A DNA stretch of 64,000 nt from Membranihabitans marinus (GTDB taxonomy: Bacteria > Bacteroidota > Bacteroidia > Chitinophagales > Saprospiraceae), in NCBI RefSeq assembly GCF_019802045.1, contig NZ_JAHVHU010000004.1:310001-374000 (forward strand). The letters run 5' to 3'. This document shows, one piece after another, positions 37,651-47,900 of this stretch. The translations under genes and the position numbers were made by a program. How positions within the stretch are numbered: the first letter of the stretch is position 1; every line of letters begins with the position of its first letter. Below the pieces are notes generated by a model. The model was not told the DNA's origin and made no database searches. It saw only the letters and a program-made list of their open reading frames with translations.

Positions 37651-37757
37651 TTTATTATTGTATTATAACAGAATTTAATTGTTCGATCGTATTGTATTTT
37701 AACTACAGCACAAATTTATATTTATTATTGCGTTAACCAAGCATATATATATGTTTA

Positions 37758-38498
37758 TCATCTGGAAAGAATGAGGCTTTTCAAATAAGATGGATAGGTG
37801 TTTCCATCACTGGAACCTGCCCCTTCCATTCTCACCCCATAGGTCAGTGAATCTCCAAAACAAATAATGTGAACCGATTCATCAAGGAGATGTTCCTCTT
37901 TCAATTTCTCATAAACCAAGGTCGCCAACAATTGATTCCCCTCCGCGGTCAGATGTACGCCATCTGAGACCTGGCTGTTCGATTCATTTTGAATAATAAC
38001 ATCTTTATTATGGGTAGGAACACGATCCTCTTTGAGGATTTGATAAAGATCAATAAAGCATACGTTCTCTTGAAGACTGATCCCGGCCATAGAATCCCGT
38101 GCTGCTTCCAATAGCTGACGCGGAGACTGTGGATAACTCCTCCGGTCGTGGCGTTGAAATAGATACAGGGTGTCTACTGGCGGTGGACTGATCAGTACAG
38201 GTTCTATACCCGCATCAGAAATCCGATGGATCAATCGCGCGACATTATCAGAATAGTCACTTATAGTTATCATTTTAGCAGAGTTCAGTAAATCATTGGT
38301 TCCCACTAGTATAATACATACATCAGGATTCTTTTTTAATACGTCTCGGTCCAGCCTTCGAAGGAGGTCTGAACTAGTGTTTCCCGAAATCCCCTGGTTA
38401 TCCACGTACACCTCAGGCTGCCCATTCAGCGGTATAATCCACAGAAGAAGCAACAGCGGTATTAAGCCATTCGTAAACGATAAATATAAATTACTCAA
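37758..38498 (-). CDS. SGNH/GDSL-type hydrolase with permuted block order
   Basis: 246 aa if TTG at 38496-38498 is the start, which gives a clean signal-anchor (LSFTNGLIPLLLLLWIIPL); another in-frame TTG is at 38567, and no ATG precedes the hydrophobic run. The SGNH blocks are all present but in the order II, III, V, I: GISGN (Gly36, Asn40), GTND (66-69), DGVHL (Asp179, His182), then the catalytic FGDSLTYG (Ser217) only 30 residues from the C-terminus. Normal SGNH enzymes begin with the GDS block. Upstream DNA has no GDS block before the preceding stop. Likely a secreted or membrane-anchored carbohydrate esterase. It lies between a FAD oxidoreductase and a putative glycosidase gene. Confidence 0.75.
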   Translation of the reverse strand: MSNLYLSFTNGLIPLLLLLWIIPLNGQPEVYVDNQGISGNTSSDLLRRLDRDVLKKNPDVCIILVGTNDLLNSAKMITISDYSDNVARLIHRISDAGIEPVLISPPPVDTLYLFQRHDRRSYPQSPRQLLEAARDSMAGISLQENVCFIDLYQILKEDRVPTHNKDVIIQNESNSQVSDGVHLTAEGNQLLATLVYEKLKEEHLLDESVHIICFGDSLTYGVRMEGAGSSDGNTYPSYLKSLILSR

Positions 38499-38711
38499 GT
38501 CCCTTATTTTCTGATGTGTAAAAACAGAGTCTTCCTGTCCGACTTCTCTATCTGTGAAGACAGACAAGAAGATTCCAGACCAACCTGTTCACCCCTTATC
38601 TGTAATAAAAATAACAGCTTCATGGTTTCTTGTCGCATTCTGCTTTCCCTTTTTCAGCACTATTGGCTAATCACGTTCGTGACCATACAGGCTCTACCCA
38701 CAACCAGGCTT

Positions 38712-40424
38712 TTATTTTTTCGGCCAATGTGTTTCCAAGCCTTGACTGCGTATCCAATCCTGAAAATCAGCCAATCGTCTTTTATCTGATCGCACCGCCC
38801 GGGGTGGAATATTGTGTTTCATGGCATAAGCCGTCAAACAACCTACGGCCTCTCCAATACTCCACTCTACAGGATGAAGCCGGTAACACCCGTTGGTAAT
38901 GTGCGTGGTCCCAATGTTTTTATTCGCTGGCAGTAGATTATTTACTCGGATGGGCAAAAGGGAGCCCAATGGTATCTGAAACGGCAGCGAACCAAAATCG
39001 ATATAGTTGTCCCCCCGGTTACTGGGATGAAGGTCAATGTGATAATACCCAGTACCCACACTATCATAAAAATCAGGCGCGGTTTTTCCTTTTTCCGGTC
39101 CGGCTACCATTTTACGTTGTTCGGCTCCTACATGTTCCTCTAGTACCGTGAATTCTGCTTTAATCCGACGCGCTTCACGTACATAGGGGTACTTAGCCAT
39201 CCCATCCGCAGTTCCCATGACATCGCCACGCAACCGAAGTCCAGGCCAGCCTTTTCCTCCATCCGGACGAGGCGCTTCGGTTTGGAGCCAATAGAACAGA
39301 GACAGATTCAACTGACGCGCACCTTCGATGGTTTCATTGAATTCTTTTTCACTGACATCGATCAAATTCCCCTTAAAATAATCATTTTGGGGCCAATTGA
39401 CGATTGTAATATCGCCATCATAGGTGCCCGGCAGAAAATTGTGCCGATTGATCATTCTGCGATACAGCCAAAGATTGAGCTTGTTCCCTGTTTTCTTACC
39501 TTCCGGATGGAAGCCCAGGTCTTTGGGTTTTAAGTTTCTTGGATTGGAATAGTTGAGTTCTAAAAGCTTTCCGGCCCAAGGCGGATCCATATCGGGAACA
39601 TAACTGTTCCAGTAATCATAATCTTTGGGCTTGTCGATCACGTTATCTTTCCCCGGTTGATAATCCATGGCAAAACAAAAGGTGAAAGCCTGATGGTTCC
39701 GAGGATCTGCCACTTCAGGTGCATGCAGTTCCCCGGTTTCTTTTTTGGACTCTGTACCACTGACGTACTCGGTATTGGTCATGGGCAATAAATCTCCCAG
39801 CTCGGTGGCATCGACAAAATAGGGTGCATGAACCACCACTGCAGACCCGGTATCCTGGTCTGTCACCTCGATGGCACGTACTTCATCGCCCTGTACATCC
39901 GCTCCGGAAGCTTTGTGACGGATTAACAATTCCAATTTTCCAGCACTGATGTACGGGTTCAACATTTCCCGCAGTACCGCTACAGAAACCCGGGGCTCAT
40001 GACATATTCGAGAAACCGAGCCATCGCCGGGATTGAGGTATTTCCGATTCCGGGCCTCTTCGGTCATCGGGTAGTTCTGTTTGTAGTAATTCCGTACTTT
40101 ATCCCGGTAATCCCGGTACGATTGGGGGGCGCCATGGGTCTCGATCGAACCATGCTCATCCGGCGGGACCCCTTGCTGCGCAATCTGTCCGCCAATCCAA
40201 TCCGTCTCCTCAGTCAGAATGACCCGCAACCCATTTCGGCACGCCGCCAAAGCTGCTGCACAGCCTCCCAAGCCACCACCGATGATTGCTACATCAGCGG
40301 ATAATTCCCGGGGATCCTTACTCCCGGGTTTCATTTTTCCGGCTTTCCCGGTTGCTACACAGGACGGCACGAGGGTTAATCCGCCTCCAGCGGTTATTAA
40401 TTTAGCAAAATCTCTTCTTTTCAT
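38712..40424 (-). CDS. FAD-dependent oxidoreductase (FAD_oxidored family)
   Basis: 570 aa. The N-terminus MKRRDFAKLITAGGG looks like a Tat-type signal with a cysteine in LVPSC that could be lipidated. FAD motif VAIIGGGLGGCAAALAACRNG and family-type TDWIGGQIAQQG follow. Later YPYVREARRIKAEFTVLEEH and PLRIPLG-like (IPLGSLLPIRV) segments match the FAD_oxidored group also represented at 16980 and 18737, but this one is more diverged. Its start overlaps the stop of the upstream gene (ATGA), so they are co-translated. Substrate unknown; such enzymes recur in polysaccharide loci. Confidence 0.85.
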   Translation of the reverse strand: MKRRDFAKLITAGGGLTLVPSCVATGKAGKMKPGSKDPRELSADVAIIGGGLGGCAAALAACRNGLRVILTEETDWIGGQIAQQGVPPDEHGSIETHGAPQSYRDYRDKVRNYYKQNYPMTEEARNRKYLNPGDGSVSRICHEPRVSVAVLREMLNPYISAGKLELLIRHKASGADVQGDEVRAIEVTDQDTGSAVVVHAPYFVDATELGDLLPMTNTEYVSGTESKKETGELHAPEVADPRNHQAFTFCFAMDYQPGKDNVIDKPKDYDYWNSYVPDMDPPWAGKLLELNYSNPRNLKPKDLGFHPEGKKTGNKLNLWLYRRMINRHNFLPGTYDGDITIVNWPQNDYFKGNLIDVSEKEFNETIEGARQLNLSLFYWLQTEAPRPDGGKGWPGLRLRGDVMGTADGMAKYPYVREARRIKAEFTVLEEHVGAEQRKMVAGPEKGKTAPDFYDSVGTGYYHIDLHPSNRGDNYIDFGSLPFQIPLGSLLPIRVNNLLPANKNIGTTHITNGCYRLHPVEWSIGEAVGCLTAYAMKHNIPPRAVRSDKRRLADFQDWIRSQGLETHWPKK

Positions 40425-41665
40425 TCAGCAATTCCTTTAAATGACATTTCTTGTAAAAAGGACCGGTGTGATTTTCCCGGATCCCAGGTTTCAAATACTT
40501 TTACTCGGATATACTTTACTGCGGGTACATCCGATGGAAAGCTAAAGGTATCACCCTTTTTAGCGTATTCATAATCTTCTGGCGTCACTTCACCAAATGG
40601 CAAACCAGATGGTTTGTGTGACTCACTTTCGGTCAACTTAGTCCAGTTCTCCCATCCACCATCGGCATCGGGATCATTGCTTCCCCACAATTCCCACTTT
40701 TTCATATTCGCATGAGCATAGACCAGACTTAACGTGGAAACGACTCCACGTTGCCAGATGGTGTACTCGGTCAACTTGGCTTTAACGCCCAAATCAAAGG
40801 TGAACCAATGTGGATTACCGGCCGGATCAGCGGTTCCATACCAGCTGTTACCCGTGATATCATCATCCCAAATATTGTCGAGCTTAACATAAGACACCGG
40901 ATAATTTTCGGCATCACCAGGAAGGGGGTATGAGGAAAACAAGGATTTATCCAAAGGTTCCGGACCCGGTGGTGTCAAATGGACGGTCTGAAAACCAGCA
41001 TAAAAGGTATCGATTGCATTGGAATCAGGTAGGTAGGCAGTTCGATAGCGAATAGAGTCCCCAGCTGGTCTCCCTTCAATGACAGTGTTAAATTCATCTA
41101 ATGAAACATCCACGACGCTCTGCTCTCCCACAGTATTTTGATAATGTATTTCTACACCAATGGCGGTTTCATAAGGTGTGTCAAACCATTTGATCTCCAT
41201 GCCTTCCCGTTTGGCCACCGCACTCTTCACGCCCCTGTTCTTCAGACTGGAGATGTAATCCTCACCATAAACCATTCCCACGGTGTCCACTTTGATGGAG
41301 TGATTTCCAGCTTTATCGGATGTGACAAATTCAAAGGTATGTCTTCCCTCTTCAATGTCATCAATAATGCCGTCAAAAAAGGTAGTATCTCCGCTGAAGT
41401 CCGGTTCCAATTCCCATTCCACCGAATTATTTCTGTTGTTCCAGTAAATATTAATTTTATTTACATTTGGTGCGGCCACCAAACCAATCCGGATCTTCAG
41501 CCGGTTATTTCCGGGAAAAAAATCGATCGTTTTCGGTTTTGCACTGTAAACTTTCTCGCCGTCTTCAATAAATTTGGCATAGGTATGATCCATTTTTGTA
41601 CATGCTGTAAAAAACAGACCAGCCAAGAGGGCAGAAAAGAGGTATTTGATCAAAGAATTCATCAT
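40421..41665 (-). CDS. DUF4998/DUF5000-type surface glycan-binding lipoprotein
   Basis: 414 aa with lipoprotein signal (LLAGLFFTAC, Cys21). The N-terminal half carries the DUF4998-like region with KTIDFFPGNNRLKIRIGLV; the C-terminal half is a discoidin-like (F5/8 type C) domain: LWGSNDPDADGGWENWTKL, GLPFGEVTPEDYEYAKKGD, VPAVKYIRVKV. These accessory lipoproteins accompany SusC/SusD and probably bind glycan at the cell surface. A damaged copy of the GLPxGEV...EYA segment is present at 50559. It is translationally coupled to the FAD oxidoreductase downstream. Confidence 0.8.
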   Translation of the reverse strand: MMNSLIKYLFSALLAGLFFTACTKMDHTYAKFIEDGEKVYSAKPKTIDFFPGNNRLKIRIGLVAAPNVNKINIYWNNRNNSVEWELEPDFSGDTTFFDGIIDDIEEGRHTFEFVTSDKAGNHSIKVDTVGMVYGEDYISSLKNRGVKSAVAKREGMEIKWFDTPYETAIGVEIHYQNTVGEQSVVDVSLDEFNTVIEGRPAGDSIRYRTAYLPDSNAIDTFYAGFQTVHLTPPGPEPLDKSLFSSYPLPGDAENYPVSYVKLDNIWDDDITGNSWYGTADPAGNPHWFTFDLGVKAKLTEYTIWQRGVVSTLSLVYAHANMKKWELWGSNDPDADGGWENWTKLTESESHKPSGLPFGEVTPEDYEYAKKGDTFSFPSDVPAVKYIRVKVFETWDPGKSHRSFLQEMSFKGIAE

Positions 41666-41680
41666 ATTATATTTTTATAG

Positions 41681-42916
41681 TTATTCGACTTCATTGCCCC
41701 AAAAGCCGGTTTCGACCATCCACGCCCCACCGGTGGAAGCATTTGGCGGAGCAATAAATGTGGCTATTATCTTTATCCGAACATAGCGGATGGCCGGAGC
41801 AGATATGGGCACTGTATGTTCATCGCCAGCTGCAGCAGAGGCAATGTCCTCATTGGATATTTCCCCGACAGGCAATCCGGATGGTTTTTTTACTTCATAT
41901 TCACCCAGTTTGGTCCACCCTTCGTAGCTGCCATCCGGGCTGGGTTCGTTGCTTCCCCAAAGCTCAAAAAGTCGAGCGTTACTGGCAGAATATTCCCGGC
42001 CATCATGCACCTGCCAGGTTCGAAACCGACTCAATTTTGCTTTCACACCCAAATCAATATTAAAATGAGTGGGCAAACCTTCATTATCGGCTGTTCGAAA
42101 CCCATTGTAACGGGTAGTTACATTATCCCATAAGGCGGAAAGATCCCACGTATTCGCACCATCACCGGGTAAACGAAGTTCACGGAACCGAGTCTTATCC
42201 AATTCTTCTTCAAATAATGGAGTCAGCTCCTTTTCGAGCGTATCAGATACATTTTGCCACCGGTCCTTGATATAAACACCAAAGACGACAGGTTCCGCCG
42301 GAAGCCCTCTGATGGAAAAGTCAATTTCAGGCAAGCCGGAATAAAAATTGTCATAATCTTCCCAATCCCCCAGAGAGTCCTTGGTCAGAATAGAAATGAC
42401 CAGATTGTCTTGACTTTCGTTTAGCAGAGAAACCGTGATTCCACCAAAATCGCTGTAATAGTCTAATGATTCAAATGCTTGTTGAACCGGTGAAGTCAGT
42501 GGAGTTATCCGCACAGATACCGGTTCGGATTTGTTTCCCGATCGGTCTACTGCATACAATTTCACTTCGTGTTCTTTGGTATCACCAAAACCACGAAGCG
42601 TCATTTGACGTTCATAAAATGATGTTTTCTGCTCTTGTGGAACACCGGGGCGAATTTCGTATTCACCCAGTACATAGAGCAGATCGCTGTCAGTAGGTAT
42701 GGTATAGGTAATAACAGCTCCTCCGGGGATTGCTTCCCACTGAATATTTGTTACCGGGCTGGGCGCTACACTATCGTTGTCCAATGGGACATTGAGGTTT
42801 TCTTTACCACAGCTGATTAGCGTCATTGAAAGAGCAAAGAACAAAATAAAGCCCCATAAACCGAAATCCGTATTGAGCGGTATAAGTACTTGCTTTGATG
42901 AATAAGTGAATTTCAT
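41681..42916 (-). CDS. DUF4959/DUF5126/DUF5000-type surface lipoprotein
   Basis: 411 aa; signal ending MTLISC (Cys36) in a longer-than-usual leader. Three parts are visible: an Ig/Fn3-like N-terminal domain (about 45-140; GGAVITYTIPTDSDLLYV), a second beta domain (about 140-245; FGVYIKDRWQNVSDT) and a discoidin-like C-terminal domain (about 260-410; LFELWGSNEPSPDGSYEGWTK split, then IRYVRIKI). The family arrangement is common right after susD in Bacteroidota loci. It is probably an outer-leaflet glycan-binding partner of the SusCD pair, 15 bases upstream of its neighbour. Confidence 0.8.
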   Translation of the reverse strand: MKFTYSSKQVLIPLNTDFGLWGFILFFALSMTLISCGKENLNVPLDNDSVAPSPVTNIQWEAIPGGAVITYTIPTDSDLLYVLGEYEIRPGVPQEQKTSFYERQMTLRGFGDTKEHEVKLYAVDRSGNKSEPVSVRITPLTSPVQQAFESLDYYSDFGGITVSLLNESQDNLVISILTKDSLGDWEDYDNFYSGLPEIDFSIRGLPAEPVVFGVYIKDRWQNVSDTLEKELTPLFEEELDKTRFRELRLPGDGANTWDLSALWDNVTTRYNGFRTADNEGLPTHFNIDLGVKAKLSRFRTWQVHDGREYSASNARLFELWGSNEPSPDGSYEGWTKLGEYEVKKPSGLPVGEISNEDIASAAAGDEHTVPISAPAIRYVRIKIIATFIAPPNASTGGAWMVETGFWGNEVE

Positions 42917-42938
42917 AGTGTGTATTAATTTATAGTGT

Positions 42939-44930
42939 TTACCAACCCGGATTTTGAATCAATTTTTTATTGACTATTAAATCGTGCTCCCGAATGGGCC
43001 AGAAATAGTCTTTCATCTCAAAGCTTTGATTGAAAAGCAATACTGGCTGGTAATAATAAATGGGATTTTCCTGATTAATATCCCATCCTGTAATCGGTTG
43101 ACTTAGTGTTCTCTCAGCCTCTTTCCAACGACGCAAATCCCAGTACCGCCCACCTTCAAAAGCCATCTCGATCAACCGTTCCTGGTGTATGATTTCACGC
43201 AGACCTTCCTGACTCGTAAATTTTTCAGGGTTGTTGGAATGAGCCGGCCAGGCTTCTTCCACTGGTGTAAGTCCAGCTCTTTCACGAACCATGTTGATCC
43301 ACTTCAATGATTCGGGCGATGGTCCTCCGACTTCATTTAATGCTTCGGCATAATACAGGTATAAATCAGCCAAGCGGATGATGGGCCATGGATATGACTG
43401 GACCTGATAGGTCGCATCCGTTTGGATTACATTTAAAAAATTCACTAACTTTTTTGCAAAATAGCCGGTGATGGAATATTGATCACCCCGTGACTTTCCT
43501 GAATAACTACCCAGTCTTCCTTCCAGGTGGTATAAATCTTCCTGATCGTATTTTCCCTGGCCATACCAGACTCCGCCATCAAATCCCAAACCGGCATAAA
43601 AACGCTCTTCCCGGTCAAAATTCAGTTTAGCGGTTTCATATCCCGGATAGATATACAGTGAATCTTCCAGGGACGCTGTATCAATTTCATACCGGTTGTG
43701 GTAATCCCAGGTCCGATCTTCATCGATCGGAACTCCATTAGCCGTGTAATACATTTCCGCTATCTTTATCGGAGGAGCGTACATGGCATGCGCACCAGTG
43801 GTTTTTGCGCCGGTTACTCCTACTGATGGATCCAGGATGGCTTGCGCCTGTGCTTGTATTTCCGAGGCCATGCTATTTGTTGAGCCCCAAATAATTTCCG
43901 AATTCCATTTTTCGGCCAGTGTATTGCGGATATTCATTTGGGTCTGGAGCTCCGGTCCCAGATTGTAAACATCGACCAAAGGGCGGAAATAATATAATTT
44001 ATGTCCGGTGGCGTGACTTGCCTCAATGGCATCGAGACAAGCATCTGCAGCTTTTTGCCACTTTTCAGGCTGATATTGTTGATTAAAAAATGGTTCACCC
44101 TCTGCATTGGTAAAAAAGCTATAGTCGGTGTTCCCGTTAAAAAGCGGACTGGCAGCATTCATCAGAATCCGGGCTTTGATGGCCAATACAATGGGTTTCG
44201 TAATTCGTCCCATTTCGGAAACCGGATTGAGAATCGTCTCCGGCAGATCATCAGCTGATGCATCGAGTAAGTCGACAATGTAACTAAAACATTCATCCAC
44301 AGGTTGTCTGATCACCTGAACTTCTGTAATATCTGAAGATACAGGCAGATTTTGATCAATGATGGGTATAGGACCATACATCCGAAGTAAAAACCAATGA
44401 TAGTATGCTTTCAGGAACTTGACTTCTGCGGTCCACCTGGCCCGTTCACGCGAGGTCATATCAGGCACCTTGTCAATATTGTCCAGAAATATGTTACAAT
44501 CTCTAATGGCCTGAAACATGGAGATCCCTCCTTTGTATCCGTCCCAAAAGTTGAGATAGGGATTCAGAATATTCTGATTGTCCCGGGCGATTTCCCAATT
44601 TTCCGGAGGTCGGAACACCGGAATGTTTTTATATGGGTAATAAAACCACACTTCATCGCCACTTAACAAAGCAGGGTTGTTCCCCGTATGCGCATGTTTG
44701 GGTAAATAAGAATAGCAGGTGAATAGGTATTTCTCCGCCTGGCTTCGCAGCTTAAAGGCATTGTCCACCGTCGCAATGTTGTCCGGCACAATGTCCAGAT
44801 AATTACAGGATCCTGCGAAAAAGACCACGATAAACAATGGACCAAAGCTATTTTTCAACCTTGAACAGCATCTGACCACAGATTCGGTGACTACCTTTGA
44901 TTTAAAATAATAGTATAAATTATATAGCAT
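42939..44930 (-). CDS. RagB/SusD family nutrient-uptake lipoprotein (large)
   Basis: 663 aa, longer than the usual about 500-600. The signal region carries a basic N-terminal extension before the hydrophobic stretch ending FFAGSC. SusD features: DIVPDNIATVDNAFKLRSQAEKYLF, RARWTAEVKFLKAYYHWFLLRMYGPIP, LADLYLYYAEALNEVGG and the C-terminal RLIEMAFEGGRYWDLRRWKEAE. It works with the SusC encoded 22 bases upstream to capture glycans for the locus. Confidence 0.93.
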   Translation of the reverse strand: MLYNLYYYFKSKVVTESVVRCCSRLKNSFGPLFIVVFFAGSCNYLDIVPDNIATVDNAFKLRSQAEKYLFTCYSYLPKHAHTGNNPALLSGDEVWFYYPYKNIPVFRPPENWEIARDNQNILNPYLNFWDGYKGGISMFQAIRDCNIFLDNIDKVPDMTSRERARWTAEVKFLKAYYHWFLLRMYGPIPIIDQNLPVSSDITEVQVIRQPVDECFSYIVDLLDASADDLPETILNPVSEMGRITKPIVLAIKARILMNAASPLFNGNTDYSFFTNAEGEPFFNQQYQPEKWQKAADACLDAIEASHATGHKLYYFRPLVDVYNLGPELQTQMNIRNTLAEKWNSEIIWGSTNSMASEIQAQAQAILDPSVGVTGAKTTGAHAMYAPPIKIAEMYYTANGVPIDEDRTWDYHNRYEIDTASLEDSLYIYPGYETAKLNFDREERFYAGLGFDGGVWYGQGKYDQEDLYHLEGRLGSYSGKSRGDQYSITGYFAKKLVNFLNVIQTDATYQVQSYPWPIIRLADLYLYYAEALNEVGGPSPESLKWINMVRERAGLTPVEEAWPAHSNNPEKFTSQEGLREIIHQERLIEMAFEGGRYWDLRRWKEAERTLSQPITGWDINQENPIYYYQPVLLFNQSFEMKDYFWPIREHDLIVNKKLIQNPGW

Positions 44931-44952
44931 GATTGTTCTGTTTCCAGTTTGA

Positions 44953-47900
44953 TTAAAATGAAATTTGTAAACCGATATTGTAAACTTTTTGAATGGGATA
45001 GTTCAGACCATTTCCGGCCATTTCGACATCCCACAGTTTGAAAGCGGACACGGACAGCAGATTTATTCCACTAAAATATATCCGGGCTTTTTCAAGGAAG
45101 AAACGATCAGCCAAGTGTTCGGGTAGGCTATACCCGACCTCTGCATGTTTTAATCGCAAGAAGGATCCATTTCTCATAAACCAGGTGTTTTGTTGTCGGT
45201 TATTCACATTGACATTGGGACTCAATCGGGGCCATAAAGCATACAAGTCCCGGTTATCCTCAGACCAGTGGTCATTGGCATAAGCTTCTAAAAGTTGATT
45301 TTTAAGATTCAACCCGTTCACCTTGCCGCTATACGCAAAGGGTGATGTCCGATTTACGTCGATCCAAAATGACTCCCGGGCCAATCCCTGAAAGAAAAAT
45401 GAAAAATCGAAATCTTTGTAACCGAACGATCCACCAAACCCATAAATCACTTCAGGTGTGGTCGGATGTCCGATGGGGACCTGATCCAGTGTAGTTATCT
45501 GACCGTCACCATTTACATCCCGGTATTTGATATCTCCGCCCATAGGAACCTCGCCAAAATTCTGAACCGGCGAATTGAATACTTCCTCATCATCTACGAA
45601 CAACCGTTCCGCTATATATCCCCACTGCTGATTGATGGGATAACCGATTCGGGATTTCCAGGGTTCGTTATCATAAATGGGTTCTTCGAAGGCTGAAAAG
45701 TGACTGGAGGCATACGTGAAGTTAGCCCGCGCTTGAATCCAAAACGAATTCCGGAAAAACTGAGAGTAATCCACCGACAAATCCACGCCACTTCCTTCAG
45801 CAGAACCTACATTGGCTTTGGGCACACTACTGGGATAAAGTCCCATCGTGGTCGGAATGAAAGAACGGGTCATCAAGATGTGGGTTCGTTCTTCTTTCCA
45901 GAAATCTGCCTGAAAATTCAGTTTATCAAAGAGTCCCACTTCAAATCCAAGGTTGGACTTATACGACCGTTCCCAAGTCACTTCAGGATTACCATACCGG
46001 TAGATGACGACCCCATTTTTGCGGTAGGTATTATCCAATCCAAAAACCGCAGACCGTCCACTGGCGTTGAGGCTGACTTCCGACAAGTAAAAAAACCGGT
46101 CCGAAGCACTTCCAATGGCATCGTTTCCTATAAGTCCATAGGTATATCTGACTTTGAATGTAGTCAGAAAATCATTGAGTCCACTCATAAAATCTTCATT
46201 GGATATCTCCCAGGCAATCCCACCAGAAGGGAAAAATCCATATCGGTTTGTCCGGTAAAATCGCTCTGATCCATTGTATCCAAAGTCAAATTCTGCAAAA
46301 TATCGTTTATCGTATGAATAGGTAAATCGACCAGACAATCCAATGTTCCGGTGCGGCAGGGAGGTTTGCAAGGATCCGGCATTTCCATTCAATCGATTTT
46401 GCATCAGGAACACAAGCATACTTCCTACGGAGTGTTTATCTGCAAATACCCGGTTGTAGTTCGCGATCAACTGAATATAAGTTGTGGACCTTACATTTTT
46501 CGGCCCTTCAGAGTAGCTCAGATATTCCGTTCCCGTATCTTCATTGATGGGATCCAAGGTGTAGCTGTCGTTGTACTTGTCATAATACCCGACCTGATAA
46601 TAGTACGGTCGATAGGCTCTGGCGACATCAAAATACGAATATCGGGTGGTATTGAATAAGCCATTGAAATCCAACCCCTCAGTGATAAAAGACAGATCTT
46701 GATTAAACGTAAACTGAGCCAGCATCAGTGATTGGTTGTATTCTTTGTAACCGCGAACAAGGTCCGCATAAGGGTTGACCAGATTTTCAGGACTGTTTCC
46801 AAAAAGGATGTGATCGACAAACTGGTACTGGCTATCCACAGGATAGAAAGCCGGAAAAGCCACCGGATCACTCCCTACCACTTCTCTATAAAAATGAGAT
46901 CCACCTCCGATGGGTCCCACGTAATCATCAAAGGTACCATACAGCTTGATCCCCACCTCAGAGGTCTTGGTCAGGTTAACATTCACATTGGCACGAAGCT
47001 CATAGGTTTTAAGGTTGATGTTGTTGTTGAAATTATTTCGCTTATCTACCTTCAACAGTCCATTATCCTGATTAAGCGTAGCGGCCAGGTAATACCGGGC
47101 CACGGGTCCACCCCCAGACACATTCAGATTGGCACGTTGATTGACCGCGTTTTTCTTAAAAAGCAAATCCCTCCAATCTGTAGCGGGATATACCAAGGGG
47201 TTGGTTCCGGCAATGGTATTATCAATTTTTTGTTGGGGATACGGGGTAATACCCAGTGGATTGCGGGTAAGCACCGCTTCATTATTTAGTCTCATATAAG
47301 TGATCGGATCTGCCAGTTCCACTTCTTTGGTCGGGGTGGAAATGGAATTTTCGATCCGAAACGACACTTTTGCCTTCCCTTCTACACCCTCCTTGGTTTT
47401 GATCAGGATGACCCCATTCGCCCCCCGGGCACCATACAGGGCGGTCGCGGTGGCATCTTTCAGAATTGAAAAACTTTCAATATCATCGACTTGCATTCTT
47501 GCCAGTTCACGCGAGGACAATTCGATTCCATCGATCAGTATGAGCGGATCTTTCTTATATCCAAACGTGGTCACACCGCGGATAAAAAAATCAGCGTTAT
47601 CCTGCCCGGGTTCACCGGAACGTTGGTACGCCACCATACCGGCCATTTGTCCGGCTAAGGCAGTGGTCAGATTACTGGATGGCACTTTCAGCTCCTTGGG
47701 ACTCGTGGTGGTCACAGAACCGATCACTTCCTCTTTCTTTTGAGTACCAAATGCGACCACGACCACTTCATCCACCAGAGCAGCATCGGATTCCAGTATG
47801 ACATTTATGCTACTTCGTCCGTTGACAGGCACCTCCTTTTTCTTGTATCCGACGTAAGAAAGAACCAGGGTCGCTTTTTCATTTACATCTTTCAATGTAA

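Noticed and set aside
41138-41680. A 180-aa plus-strand frame
   Set aside because: Opposite the DUF4998-type lipoprotein; no family signal.
45700-47289. Plus-strand frames of 185-189 aa opposite susC
   Set aside because: Antisense to a well-supported SusC gene; composition unlike a real protein and no motif.
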